Shown piece after piece: positions 34,624 through 42,944 of a DNA stretch of 64,000 nucleotides. The DNA is from Planctomycetota bacterium (GTDB taxonomy: Bacteria > Planctomycetota > PUPC01 > JACPCR01). Location of the stretch: NCBI GenBank assembly GCA_027625095.1, contig JAQBXN010000001.1, positions 62,001 to 126,000 on the forward strand, read 5' to 3'. A program made the position numbers and the translations under genes. The notes beneath the pieces are model-generated. The model did not search any database. It was not told where the DNA came from and saw nothing but the letters and a program-made list of their open reading frames with translations. Every line of letters begins with the position of its first letter. Within the stretch, counting starts at the first letter, position 1.

Positions 34624-35868
34624 TTATCCCTCAATGAAACGATCGAAATTCTCACCCAGCAATCCGGCCACATCGCGCACAAGCTCCTCCCGTTCCAATC
34701 GCCATCCGGAATCCAGCAGGTCACCGTACTTGTCTGCCAGTACGTCTGTGATGATCGCTTTCGAGTGTTTCCACTTATAAACGAGTTGATCAAGGATGCG
34801 GGCGTCTGAATGCTGCGGGATGACGCTCAGGCCGAGTAGTTCGATTCGCTCACGAGTTATCTCTTCGATGATGCTGGGATTGTTCATGAACCACCAGCAG
34901 CCGAAGACCATCAGGTTGGGAAACTTTCTGCCGATGACACAGAGCTCGTGTTGATTCTCGCGGGACAGGACCGTCACGAAGAATTTATTGTTGGGATTCT
35001 CGCGACAGATGTTCTCCACACTTCGCATATCCGCCTTTGCCAGTCCGTCTCCGGCCAGCCGCAGTTGGGGATTCACTGCGCGGGTCACGCCAATCATCAT
35101 GGCGAAGGGCACGTTGTATTCCCTCGAAACCGGCAGTACGCATTCGCGCAGGATTTTTCCCCGGGCAGAGTCTTCCGGGAAGGCAAACTCAGGTGGCAAA
35201 GAAACGGCCATATACTTCGGGCTCATCTTCTTGATCCAGTCCGATAAAAACCGGCGGATCTCTGCCAGGGCCGTATCGGAAAGCTCTTCGTCTACGTTGT
35301 AGCCTCCTGCGCTCAGTTTTTCTCTACCAGTTTCGACGTAAGCATTGAGAAGGGGGTCAATGCGCAAGGCAGCCTTGAACCGCTCGTCGAAATCTGTCCC
35401 GTTATCCCATACCGATCGTTCGAGGTCGTCGAAAGGATCGTTCGTCATGACCACTTCCTTCACATTCGCCAGGCTGAAGACTTTGTCGATGTGTTCTTCA
35501 GGGGTCAGGTGGGCGAAGTATTGACGATATTCATTCAAATCCCGGTTGCTGAGGTCGAGTCCCAGATCATTCAGGGCGGTCACCACACCTCGGCAGGATT
35601 CGCTGATCGGCGAATTCTCAATGAACAGGGTTTGCCATATCAGATCGGCTTGCTCAGTCTTGGAGAGGGCCCAGTAAGCCTCGTAAGAGATATCCGCCTT
35701 CCTGAATGTCTCGGCGATCAGGTAGTGGTAAGTGATAAGTTCGTCCACACCCCAGAGCAGGAGCTCCCCAAACGGTGGCGCATAAAGATGAGTGTGAATA
35801 TCAGTAATCGGCTGGGCCTGGACGACCTCTTCGACCGTGGCTCGAAGGTTTTCTCTGGTTACCGGCAT
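34624..35868 (-). CDS. Amidohydrolase-superfamily protein, glucuronate-isomerase (UxaC)-like
   Basis: A 414-residue TIM-barrel metal enzyme. The metal-binding DIHTHLYAPPFGELLLWG near residue 20 and the layout (ITYHYLIAETFRKAD, SISESCRGVVTALNDLGLDL region, KEVVMTNDPFDDL, KFFVTVLSRENQHELCVIGRKFPN, LVYKWKHSKAIITDVLADKY) match the UxaC family, which interconverts uronates and ketouronates, and uncharacterised relatives. It is shorter than E. coli UxaC (470). The start at ATG 35868 has GGAG nine bases upstream. The M23-like gene follows after 4 bases (operon). A uronate isomerase would fit the uronic-acid theme set by the lyase-like and sugar-acid genes. Confidence 0.82.
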   Translation of the reverse strand: MPVTRENLRATVEEVVQAQPITDIHTHLYAPPFGELLLWGVDELITYHYLIAETFRKADISYEAYWALSKTEQADLIWQTLFIENSPISESCRGVVTALNDLGLDLSNRDLNEYRQYFAHLTPEEHIDKVFSLANVKEVVMTNDPFDDLERSVWDNGTDFDERFKAALRIDPLLNAYVETGREKLSAGGYNVDEELSDTALAEIRRFLSDWIKKMSPKYMAVSLPPEFAFPEDSARGKILRECVLPVSREYNVPFAMMIGVTRAVNPQLRLAGDGLAKADMRSVENICRENPNNKFFVTVLSRENQHELCVIGRKFPNLMVFGCWWFMNNPSIIEEITRERIELLGLSVIPQHSDARILDQLVYKWKHSKAIITDVLADKYGDLLDSGWRLEREELVRDVAGLLGENFDRFIEG

Positions 35869-35917
35869 TTGAAATCTCCGTTGACTGTTTAACGGCGGGA
35901 GCTTAATGGGAGGGAAT

Positions 35918-35938
35918 GGAATTAGGAATCAGGAATGA
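35918..35938. repeat. Heptamer array GGAATNA, three copies
   Basis: GGAATTA, GGAATCA and GGAATGA stand in tandem, preceded by a lone GGAAT at 35913. They sit between the divergent amidohydrolase and PhyH genes. Confidence 0.6.
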
Positions 35939-35947
35939 GGCCAATAT

Positions 35948-35980
35948 CCATCAACCATCTCTTCCAACCATCAACCATCT
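35948..35980. repeat. Direct repeat CCATCAACCATCT, two copies 20 bases apart
   Basis: Copies at 35948-35960 and 35968-35980 end five bases before the PhyH start codon, leaving no room for a normal ribosome binding site. Confidence 0.75.
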
Positions 35981-35985
35981 TGCCC

Positions 35986-36816
35986 ATGGCCTTTAAATTT
36001 ACCGACCAGCACATCGACGATTACCACCGCCTGGGTTACACGATCTTTCGAGACCTCATGACACCGGCCCTGTTGACGGATCTCCGCCGCATGGCGGAAG
36101 AGGCCCGTCGCATCTGTTTCGAAAAACGTGGCCCTCAAGCCCAGCGGCTACAACCAATCAAGGATTTCGAACTCGACCTGACTCCATACCACGAACTCGC
36201 CGCCCTGCCCGAACTCGACAAGGCAATCAAAGCCATCATTGGAGACGACGCCTGGTACGCTTATCCAAACGGGAACAAGGAAGATTCACGGGCCGGCATC
36301 CTGTTCGAGCCCAGGGAGCGCCCGTACTGCACTCTCTGGCATCGTGACTGGCGTGACAACATGCCTGGTATCTCCGTGAAAACCTGGGAAGAAAAGCAGA
36401 ACGACATCCGCCTCTTCAATCAGGTCAACGCCCCCTTCTATGATGACAACTGCCTCTGGATCGTCCCGGGTAGTCACCTCAGAAGAGACCTGCCGTCAGA
36501 AGCGGCACGCTTTCCTGATCGCCCCATCGTGGCGCCTGACACCAAAGGGATGAACACTGAAGAGGCAGAATGGGCCTGCCTTGATTTCTGCCGGAGCATG
36601 CCGGGCGCTCAGCAGGTCTGGCTTTCTGCCGGAGACTTCATGCTTTACCGGAATCCTCTCTGGCATATCGGCAGCTACACCCCGCATAAAAAACGGGCCA
36701 CACTTCACGACGGCGTGTGGACGAAGGAGTTCTTCGAATGGTTCACCCATGCTCCGCAGCGACCCGATGGCAAACGGGAATATGTAAATCCCAATAAGAG
36801 GGAAGAATTGCAGTGA
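35986..36816 (+). CDS. Phytanoyl-CoA dioxygenase (PhyH) family Fe(II)/2-oxoglutarate oxygenase
   Basis: A 276-residue non-heme iron oxygenase that hydroxylates a small molecule using O2 and 2-oxoglutarate. The start is ATG 35986 (AFKFTDQHIDDYHRLGY, the typical N-terminus). The iron facial triad is HRD in LWHRDWRDNM and a distal His in LWHIGSYTPH, with a probable 2-oxoglutarate arginine in KKRATLH. The core strand CLWIVPGSHLRRDLP is characteristic. The next gene, a FAD oxidoreductase, overlaps by 4 bases (GTGA), so the two are coupled and may act on the same substrate. The substrate is unknown; these families are abundant in Planctomycetes-like and Poribacteria-like genomes. Confidence 0.9.
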   Translation: MAFKFTDQHIDDYHRLGYTIFRDLMTPALLTDLRRMAEEARRICFEKRGPQAQRLQPIKDFELDLTPYHELAALPELDKAIKAIIGDDAWYAYPNGNKEDSRAGILFEPRERPYCTLWHRDWRDNMPGISVKTWEEKQNDIRLFNQVNAPFYDDNCLWIVPGSHLRRDLPSEAARFPDRPIVAPDTKGMNTEEAEWACLDFCRSMPGAQQVWLSAGDFMLYRNPLWHIGSYTPHKKRATLHDGVWTKEFFEWFTHAPQRPDGKREYVNPNKREELQ

Positions 36817-38264
36817 ATGAGCATTACGACCTTGCCGTCATCGGCGGCGGGAGCGGAGGTTACGGGGCTGCACTGGCCGGGGCCCGGCTCGGGCTCTCGG
36901 TCATTCTGATTGAGAAAGGGGAAATACTCGGCGGCAATGCGGTGCGGGGAGGCGTCAACTGCTGGGAGATGGGAGTGGGCGGCACAGGCATTCCGTTCGA
37001 TCTCTACAAACGTATGAAGCAGATTCCCGAATCGATCGGGATTTACTCATTTGGACGGCACGGTTCCTGGTATCGCAGGGAAGAAGAACGTTACCGTCTT
37101 CTGGGCGGCGAACAGGTAATCGATCCATCGATGAAGTATGCCGACTCGCTCCTTCGCCATGGTTGCGAGGGCATGGGCAAAGACGAACCTTTTTGCCGCA
37201 AACACTGGCATGGCGTTCCGTTCGAGCCGGAAATTATGGCGAAGGTCATGCTCGATATGCTCAACGAAACCGGACGTTGTCGGACGCTGCTCAATACTGC
37301 ATTTACTGATGTCGATACGACGGAAAACCGAGTACGAACCATCCAGCTCGACAACGGCGAAACGATCACTGCTGATACCTGCATCGATGGAACCGCCGAT
37401 GCCTTGGTATGCAAAGCCGCTGGCGTCAAGACGGTGTTCGGACAGGAGTCCCGGGAGACCTACAACGAACCCGGTGCACCGGAACAGGCGAACCAGCACG
37501 TGAACGGGGTCACCCTGATTTTTCGGATCACGAAAAAAGAAAAGCCCGGCCTCTGCCCTCTCCCCACCGGAATTCCCGATGAAATATGGTGGAGCGATCA
37601 CACCCCCTGGGTCTGCATGAACCATTACCCGAACGGTGATCGCAACATGAACATGTTGCCGACCCTGGAAGGCGGTGAATTCATGAAGCTCGGTTACCAG
37701 AAGGCCAGAGAAGAATGCCTGCGACGCGTTTATGCGTATTGGCACAGAGCACAGACGACCATGGATGAATTTCAGAACTACCGTATCAGTTGGATTGCCC
37801 CTGCTTTGGGCGTCCGCGAGTCCAACCGCATAATCGGCGAATACGTCCTCACCCAGTCCGATTTGCTCGCCGGACTGAGCGGTCAGACGCATTCCGACGT
37901 CATCACGATCGCCGATCACGCGATGGACACTCACGGCCGGGACACTGGCCGCCAGGGTTGCGGTGAATTGGCCGAGCCCTACGGCGTTCCATTCCGCTGC
38001 CTCATACCGAAAGGTTTCCGAAATCTGCTCATCGCCTGTCGCGCCGCGAGCTTCAGCTCCATCGCTGCTTCGAGCTGCCGACTGTCACGCACCATGATGC
38101 AGTTAGGCCAGGCCGCAGGCACGGCAGCCTTCGTTGCGAAAGCGAACGGATTGGATGTCTGCGAAACACCTCATGAGGAACTCCGCCAGCGGCTGCGCGA
38201 GCAACATGTCGCGCTGGATTGGCCCATGCCGGCGGAAACGGCAGCTTGGATACATCAGGAATGA
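36813..38264 (+). CDS. FAD-dependent oxidoreductase
   Basis: A 483-residue flavoprotein of the FAD_oxidored class. The dinucleotide-binding motif is AVIGGGSGGYGAALAGARLG with VILIEKGEILGGNAV, followed by GGVNCWEMGVGGTG. The second FAD contact TCIDGTADALVCKAAG and the C-terminal LIACRAASFSSIAAS...RTMMQLGQAAGTAA fit the family. The RESNRIIGEYVL stretch is also characteristic. The start is GTG 36813, overlapping the PhyH stop. Such enzymes are often found next to sugar or sulfonate catabolic genes. The paired oxygenase suggests sequential oxidation of one substrate, which cannot be named from sequence. Pyrimidine-rich simple sequence follows (38290-38345). Confidence 0.9.
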   Translation: MNEHYDLAVIGGGSGGYGAALAGARLGLSVILIEKGEILGGNAVRGGVNCWEMGVGGTGIPFDLYKRMKQIPESIGIYSFGRHGSWYRREEERYRLLGGEQVIDPSMKYADSLLRHGCEGMGKDEPFCRKHWHGVPFEPEIMAKVMLDMLNETGRCRTLLNTAFTDVDTTENRVRTIQLDNGETITADTCIDGTADALVCKAAGVKTVFGQESRETYNEPGAPEQANQHVNGVTLIFRITKKEKPGLCPLPTGIPDEIWWSDHTPWVCMNHYPNGDRNMNMLPTLEGGEFMKLGYQKAREECLRRVYAYWHRAQTTMDEFQNYRISWIAPALGVRESNRIIGEYVLTQSDLLAGLSGQTHSDVITIADHAMDTHGRDTGRQGCGELAEPYGVPFRCLIPKGFRNLLIACRAASFSSIAASSCRLSRTMMQLGQAAGTAAFVAKANGLDVCETPHEELRQRLREQHVALDWPMPAETAAWIHQE

Positions 38265-38350
38265 GGCAGCGGGCAGACAGCCCGTTCCGCTCCCCTCTCC
38301 TCGCTTCCCCCTCCTATTGTCCCCTCCTCTCCTTGCCTCCCTCTCTCAAT

Positions 38351-38367
38351 AAGGGAAACCCTTTTCC
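38351..38367 (+). terminator. Weak terminator-like hairpin after the FAD oxidoreductase
   Basis: AAGGG-AAA-CCCTT followed by TTCCTTAATT. The stem is only 5 bp. Confidence 0.35.
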
Positions 38368-38477
38368 TTAATTCAATTGCTGTTTTCTGGTTCCAGCTTG
38401 GTTTAATAGTGCCAGGACAAGTGAAGAACGGAATGAGTCCGTGACTACATCGTACCCGTAACGATAGGAGAGAAGAG

Positions 38478-38702
38478 ATGAACAGTATCCAGATGAGGTT
38501 CGAAAGTGCGGAACTGCAAAGCCAGTATGAACTGGATCATGAGCGGAAAAAGCTAGAGTGCCTGGGTTGCGGCAAAGTCATGACCACCGACCGATGTCAC
38601 CGCTTCTGTAATGATTGCAAGCTCCGGCTTGAGAGCCCGCTACGTCCTTCAGTGAAAGAAGTCAAAATTCACTGGAGACAGTGCCATGGAAGGCATCCGT
38701 AA
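38478..38702 (+). CDS. Small zinc-ribbon-like protein
   Basis: A 74-residue protein with a strong ribosome binding site (TAGGAGAGAAGAG before ATG 38478). Two cysteine pairs, CLGCGK and CNDCK, with an extra Cys and His residues between them (DRCHRFC) suggest a single treble-clef or zinc-ribbon site. The N-terminal 28 residues form a charged amphipathic helix (SAELQSQYELDHERKKLE). It lies alone between the FAD oxidoreductase and a hypothetical gene. Function unknown; a small nucleic-acid or protein adaptor is plausible. Confidence 0.6.
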   Translation: MNSIQMRFESAELQSQYELDHERKKLECLGCGKVMTTDRCHRFCNDCKLRLESPLRPSVKEVKIHWRQCHGRHP

Positions 38703-38850
38703 GCTCAAGCCTGCGATGCGGTCGCCATTTCATAACAGATCCCTGTCACTGCTTCTGCGCTCAATGTAACAGACGTTGTTGAAAGCGATTTGAGCCAATC
38801 AAATACCGATTATTTACGATACGTCCGGCGAGCGAGTCGATGAACTGATC

Positions 38851-39342
38851 TTGGGAACTGGCGTCTCAAGACTCCAGGATCTAGATGGCAACACTCTGTC
38901 GGTACGGCTTACAATCCAAGTGGATCGGCTTGTAGTGACCCGCCTTAACGGGATTCGTTTCTGGCTTTATGAAGTCAGCCCCTACAAATTTGCCATCCGG
39001 CGTAGAGCATTCGCAATCTCCTTTGATGGATTGATAGCAGCGATGGACAAATACAAAAAAGACACGGCTACTCTTGATGCATTTATCCTTGGCGCCGCAA
39101 TAACAGCCCTCATTTCAATTGGAGTTTTCACGCTTAATGCCCGAGTGCGAAGAGTGCAATACATGAGCAGCATTGAAGCGCCTACGGCCGCCACAATTAC
39201 GGAAATCAGAATTACGCTTGATGCCGACAATCTTGATCTTGCAAAGAAGAAACTAAGACTCTTCGAGACCCGATACAATGCCTTCCGTGAGGGCGGCAGT
39301 GCTCCCGAGCAATTTCAAAGCGAGATTACTAGCTTGCAGTGA
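38851..39342 (+). CDS. Hypothetical protein with one transmembrane segment, possibly truncated
   Basis: The open frame runs back to a stop at about 38795 without an ATG, and 38851 is a TTG. The reading IPIIYDTSGERVDELILGTG upstream of that TTG also looks like protein, so the true N-terminus may be lost or use a rare start. One hydrophobic helix, FILGAAITALISIGVFTL, is followed by a charged C-terminal helix (NLDLAKKKLRLFETRYNAF) that could be a short helical repeat. No ribosome binding site is seen. No domain is recognised. It may be a decaying gene. Confidence 0.4.
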   Translation: MGTGVSRLQDLDGNTLSVRLTIQVDRLVVTRLNGIRFWLYEVSPYKFAIRRRAFAISFDGLIAAMDKYKKDTATLDAFILGAAITALISIGVFTLNARVRRVQYMSSIEAPTAATITEIRITLDADNLDLAKKKLRLFETRYNAFREGGSAPEQFQSEITSLQ

Positions 39343-39511
39343 GCTGGTAACCAGGACTCGTGCAAGTCTCTCAGTTCAGCGATCATTCACGAGTGACAGC
39401 TCCAGATAGAGTCCGGGTTTCTTCAGGCCGGTTTGAACCCACTGAAACGGAACACTACAAGCTTGACGACCGAAGCATGTTTCGTACGCCAGGAATCAGA
39501 GAGAAAGAGAT

Positions 39512-41104
39512 ATGACAGGCGAGGCAATGAAGGGACTGCACTGGCTGGACTGGACTATTATCGCGATGTACGCGCTCTCGACTATTGGGCTGGGTGTGTA
39601 CTTCGGGCGAAAGCAGAAATCGACTAAAGAGTATTTCGTTGGCGGCGGGAATATGAACCCTTTCTTTGTCGGGGTCTCGCTGTTCGCCACGCTGCTCAGC
39701 ACGATTTCTTATCTCTCGATGCCTGGGGAGTCCGCGGGAAAAGGGCCGGTCAATCTTCTGGGTATGCTCGCCCTTCCACTTGTGTTCTGGATCGTGGCTT
39801 ACGGCCTGCTGCCGGTCTATATGAAGAACCGGGTGACCAGCGCTTACGAACTGCTTGAAGAACGCCTTGGTCTGGGCCTCAGGCTTCTTGGTGCGACCAT
39901 GTTCCTGGCGCTCCGGCTGGTGTGGATGACCCTGCTGGTCTACCTCGCAGCGAAGGCAATGACCGTGATGATGGGGGTGGAAGAGAGATGGGTTCCAATC
40001 ATCGCTCTGGTTACAGGCATCGTCTCGGTCATCTACACGTCCATTGGCGGCCTGCGCGCGGTCGTCATCACCGATTTCATGCAGACGATACTGCTGTTTG
40101 GCGGAGCGTTGCTGGTTCTTGTCAGTATCACCTGGAGCCTGGGCGGTCTGAGTTGGTTTCCCACGAGCTGGCAGGAAAACTGGGATACACAACCGTTCTT
40201 CAGCTTTGATCCTAAAACTCGGGTGACGGTCGTCGGCACCATCCTGAGTGTTCTTACCTGGTATGTGGCCACTTCCGGAGGGGATCAGACATCGGTGCAG
40301 CGGTTCATGGCTACCACCGATGCGAACGCGGCACGCCGGGCACTGGCCACCCAGTTATGCGTGGCGGCAGTGGTAGGCGTAACGCTTTACCTGGTCGGCT
40401 TTGCCCTGCTTGGATACTTCAAGGCAAACCTGGACAAACTGCCTGAAGGGATGAGTATCGAGAAAAGCGCGGACAGCCTCTTCCCCCGCTACATCGCTTA
40501 CCACCTTCCGATTGGCGTTTCAGGACTGGTAGTGTCGGCCATGTTTGCAGCCGCCATGTCCAGCATTGATTCCGGTGTGAATTCGATCACCGCCGTTGTG
40601 ATGACCGATTTCCTCGACCGGTTCGGAAAAGCACCAAAGACGGAGAAAGGTCACGTCCGATTTGCACGATTTCTTGCGTTCGGGATCGGCACCGTTGTGG
40701 TGCTCGGCAGCACGTCCATGAAATTCATTCCAGGCAACATCACCGGCATGACGGGCCGGACGGTGAATCTGCTGACGACTCCCATTTTCGGCCTGTTCTT
40801 CTTCGCTCTGTTTGTACCGTTTGCTAAACCGCTGGGCGTTTGGCTGGGCACCATTTTGGGGACGATCACGGCCGCATGTATTTCATTTTCGGGCCCCCTG
40901 GTTGTATTCCTCTCAAAATTCGGCGTCGACCCGGCAACCTTTAACGTCCAGCTCATCACAAAGCTCGACGAGGCGACAGGCAGGGAGTGGGTCACTGCGG
41001 ACGCGCCGGTCAGCTTTCAATGGATCGGCCCCGTCGCATTATTAGTCAACATTGGAGTAGGAACTGCAGTCTCCTGGTTTCTATCCAGAAGGAACAAGGC
41101 GTGA
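39512..41104 (+). CDS. Sodium:solute symporter (SSS family)
   Basis: A 530-residue inner-membrane transporter that couples Na+ entry to uptake of a sugar, organic acid or similar solute. It has about 13 hydrophobic segments, beginning LDWTIIAMYALSTIGLGVYFG, then the SSS signature region STKEYFVGGGNMNPF and SLFATLLSTISYLSMPGESAG. TSIGGLRAVVITDFMQ and MFAAAMSSIDSGVNSIT are the conserved blocks of transmembrane segments 5 and 8, the latter holding Na+-binding Ser residues. The start is ATG 39512 behind GAGAGAAAGAG. The length fits SGLT-like members. No neighbouring catabolic operon fixes the substrate; sugars released by the secreted hydrolases are a reasonable guess. Confidence 0.92.
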   Translation: MTGEAMKGLHWLDWTIIAMYALSTIGLGVYFGRKQKSTKEYFVGGGNMNPFFVGVSLFATLLSTISYLSMPGESAGKGPVNLLGMLALPLVFWIVAYGLLPVYMKNRVTSAYELLEERLGLGLRLLGATMFLALRLVWMTLLVYLAAKAMTVMMGVEERWVPIIALVTGIVSVIYTSIGGLRAVVITDFMQTILLFGGALLVLVSITWSLGGLSWFPTSWQENWDTQPFFSFDPKTRVTVVGTILSVLTWYVATSGGDQTSVQRFMATTDANAARRALATQLCVAAVVGVTLYLVGFALLGYFKANLDKLPEGMSIEKSADSLFPRYIAYHLPIGVSGLVVSAMFAAAMSSIDSGVNSITAVVMTDFLDRFGKAPKTEKGHVRFARFLAFGIGTVVVLGSTSMKFIPGNITGMTGRTVNLLTTPIFGLFFFALFVPFAKPLGVWLGTILGTITAACISFSGPLVVFLSKFGVDPATFNVQLITKLDEATGREWVTADAPVSFQWIGPVALLVNIGVGTAVSWFLSRRNKA

Positions 41105-41238
41105 ATTTTTCGATTCATGGCTGTGCAGACCGGAGGAGGCAGCCATTGAAGAAGCTGTGGTGTTGTCACTGACAGAGCAGGTGAGAGCAGAGATTTGCTC
41201 GTGAAATTTTGCGCGTCGCGCGTGTAATCTTGAGGACG

Positions 41239-41295
41239 CCAACGGATGGCAAACCGATAGAACGGATAAAGAACAGGACCAAATCCATCCGTTGG
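41239..41295. other. Perfect 11-bp inverted repeat upstream of the MNIO gene
   Basis: CCAACGGATGG (41239-41249) and CCATCCGTTGG (41285-41295) bracket 35 bases. The 317-base interval 41105-41422 holds no supported gene on the plus strand: the only ATG-initiated frames are ten residues or fewer. The repeat could be an RNA hairpin in the leader of the MNIO operon or an operator. Confidence 0.55.
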
Positions 41296-41422
41296 GACTC
41301 TCCTGGTTTTGGTTACAGCCACAAGGGCAGCAGCAGAGATTCCGAGTAAGGATTTCAATCTTTAAGCTGCAATGCACCCTCTGATCCCGAATTCTGGTTT
41401 CCTGACGAAAAGGGTTTGAATA

Positions 41423-42262
41423 ATGTCTACGCTCGACCAGATTCCTTCCCTCGGCGCTGGCATAGGTTACAGGCCGGCATTTCGAGAGGACATCTTCAGC
41501 CGGTCTGACGAGGTTGACTTCCTCGAACTCACCATCGAGCACTTTCTCGAGAAGCCCGCGAAGGTAGAGGAAGATCTCCAACGCCTTATGAATCTGTTTA
41601 CGCTCATCCCGCACGGACTGAATCTATCGCTGGGCAGTGCGGAAGGTCTCAACGAAGCCTATGTCGATCAGGTGGCGGAATTTGTGCACCGGGTGAATCC
41701 ACCTTACTGGAGCGAACACATCGCCTTCACGAGCGCGGACGGCGTGGATATCGGACATCTCGCGCCGCTGCCGTTTTCGGATGAGGCCCTTGATGCCCTC
41801 TGCCACAATGTTGAACAGGTTCGCAAAGTCATCGACGTCCCGTTGGTTCTCGAAAACATCACTTACATCGTAAACATGCCGGGGGCGGAGATGAGCGAAG
41901 CGGAGTTTCTGAACACCCTTCTCGAACGAACAGGCTGCGGACTTTTGCTGGACGTGACAAATCTCCATACCAACAGCGTCAATCATGGTTTCGACCCGTA
42001 CGCCTTTCTTGACGACATCCCTCTGGAGAGAGTGGTACAACTGCATTTCGTCGGCGGACACCAGCGTGGAAAAGTGCTTGTCGACAGCCATTCATCACCG
42101 ACACCTGAAGAGGTTTGGCAATTGATGGACAAGGTCGTCGAGCGCTGTCAGGTCAAAGGAATAATCCTTGAGCGAGATGAAAATATTCCCCCCTTTGATG
42201 AACTTTCAAACGAACTGGCTCGCGCCAGAGAAATCGGAAGGCGACACAAGAGATGGGACTAG
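41423..42262 (+). CDS. DUF692-family multinuclear non-heme iron oxidase (MNIO)
   Basis: A 279-residue TIM barrel of the DUF692 family, whose characterised members (MbnB, TglH, BufB-like) bind two or three irons and oxidatively modify cysteines in ribosomal peptides. The expected features are present: N-terminal GAGIGYRP, DFLELTIEHF, IPHGLNLSLGS (His), WSEHIAFTSADG (Glu, His), LVLENITYIV (Glu), LLLDVTNLHTNSVN (Asp, Asn, His), QLHFVGGH and DSHSSPTPEEVW (His, Asp), and ILERDENIP (Glu). The next gene overlaps by 10 bases and encodes the usual type of partner. No Cys-rich precursor peptide was found nearby, so the substrate is unknown. Confidence 0.9.
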   Translation: MSTLDQIPSLGAGIGYRPAFREDIFSRSDEVDFLELTIEHFLEKPAKVEEDLQRLMNLFTLIPHGLNLSLGSAEGLNEAYVDQVAEFVHRVNPPYWSEHIAFTSADGVDIGHLAPLPFSDEALDALCHNVEQVRKVIDVPLVLENITYIVNMPGAEMSEAEFLNTLLERTGCGLLLDVTNLHTNSVNHGFDPYAFLDDIPLERVVQLHFVGGHQRGKVLVDSHSSPTPEEVWQLMDKVVERCQVKGIILERDENIPPFDELSNELARAREIGRRHKRWD

Positions 42263-42885
42263 CGGAAACACAAAAGGCTCTCGTCCGTCTTTACACGGAT
42301 ACCAAATTCCGTGAACAATTTTTCGCAGAGCCCGCGGTTGTGGGATGTTCACTCGGGCTCGACGAAGAAGAGGCATTAGGGCTGGCCTCAGCAAATCGTG
42401 ACCAGGTAGAATTCTTCGCAGATTCGCTTCGCCGGAAACGTCTGGGAGCAGTCCGTTCATTGCTGCCCATCACTCGTAAGGCCATGGGCATTCGATTTGG
42501 TGATTTGTTTATGAAATTCTCCGAGGCCTTTGTTCCGTGCGGTATCAAGAAACACGAAGCGGATGCTGTCGCTTTCACTCGGTTCTTGAACGAGGCTGGC
42601 ATCGATTGGGAAATTCCATGGATTCCAGCTCTTGCAGCGTACGAAGCCGATTGGCTCGAAGCCTCGCAACCAGGCAGCAGGTGGATTTCAAAGCGATACG
42701 CCTGGCCCGTCGGCCATCTTGCGGCGGCTGTGAATCAAGGAAAGGAACTCGGTCATCCGGTCGAAGGTTGTTATGCAGGTTTCTGGTGGCGTCTGAATAC
42801 CCGGGCAGCACCGGGACACGTAATCTTTAAGATTCCCTTCAAGAAGCTGCGACTCTTGAAACACCCTCGAACGACAGAATTTTGA
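42253..42885 (+). CDS. MNIO partner protein (SCO6045/DUF2063-like)
   Basis: A 210-residue protein translated from an ATG inside the end of the MNIO gene (10-base overlap). The N-terminal part QKALVRLYTDTKFREQFFAEP and LGLDEEEAL...FFADSLRRKRLGAVRSLLP matches the helical domain typical of proteins encoded beside DUF692 enzymes (SCO6045-like C-terminal domain, MbnC/TglI analogues), which recruit the precursor peptide. The C-terminal 90 residues (WEIPWIPALAAYEADWLEA, GCYAGFWWRLN) resemble the downstream helical or beta extension of such partners. It is probably an obligate subunit of the MNIO complex. The function is inferred from synteny and overall pattern. Confidence 0.75.
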   Translation: MGLAETQKALVRLYTDTKFREQFFAEPAVVGCSLGLDEEEALGLASANRDQVEFFADSLRRKRLGAVRSLLPITRKAMGIRFGDLFMKFSEAFVPCGIKKHEADAVAFTRFLNEAGIDWEIPWIPALAAYEADWLEASQPGSRWISKRYAWPVGHLAAAVNQGKELGHPVEGCYAGFWWRLNTRAAPGHVIFKIPFKKLRLLKHPRTTEF

Positions 42886-42944
42886 TCGACCCTTTTAATC
42901 TGTGATAATTGCTGCCGCGACCCAAGAACGACAAAGGTGAAAGC

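Noticed and set aside
38285-38345. Pyrimidine-rich tract, possible structured or triplex-forming element
   Set aside because: Simple low-complexity DNA without a defined repeat unit. I see no functional signal.
41017-41358. Minus-strand frame starting MKSLLGISAAALVAV, signal-peptide-like
   Set aside because: It overlaps the end of the symporter gene and translates the inverted repeat. The rest is low-quality, so I do not take it as an MNIO precursor.
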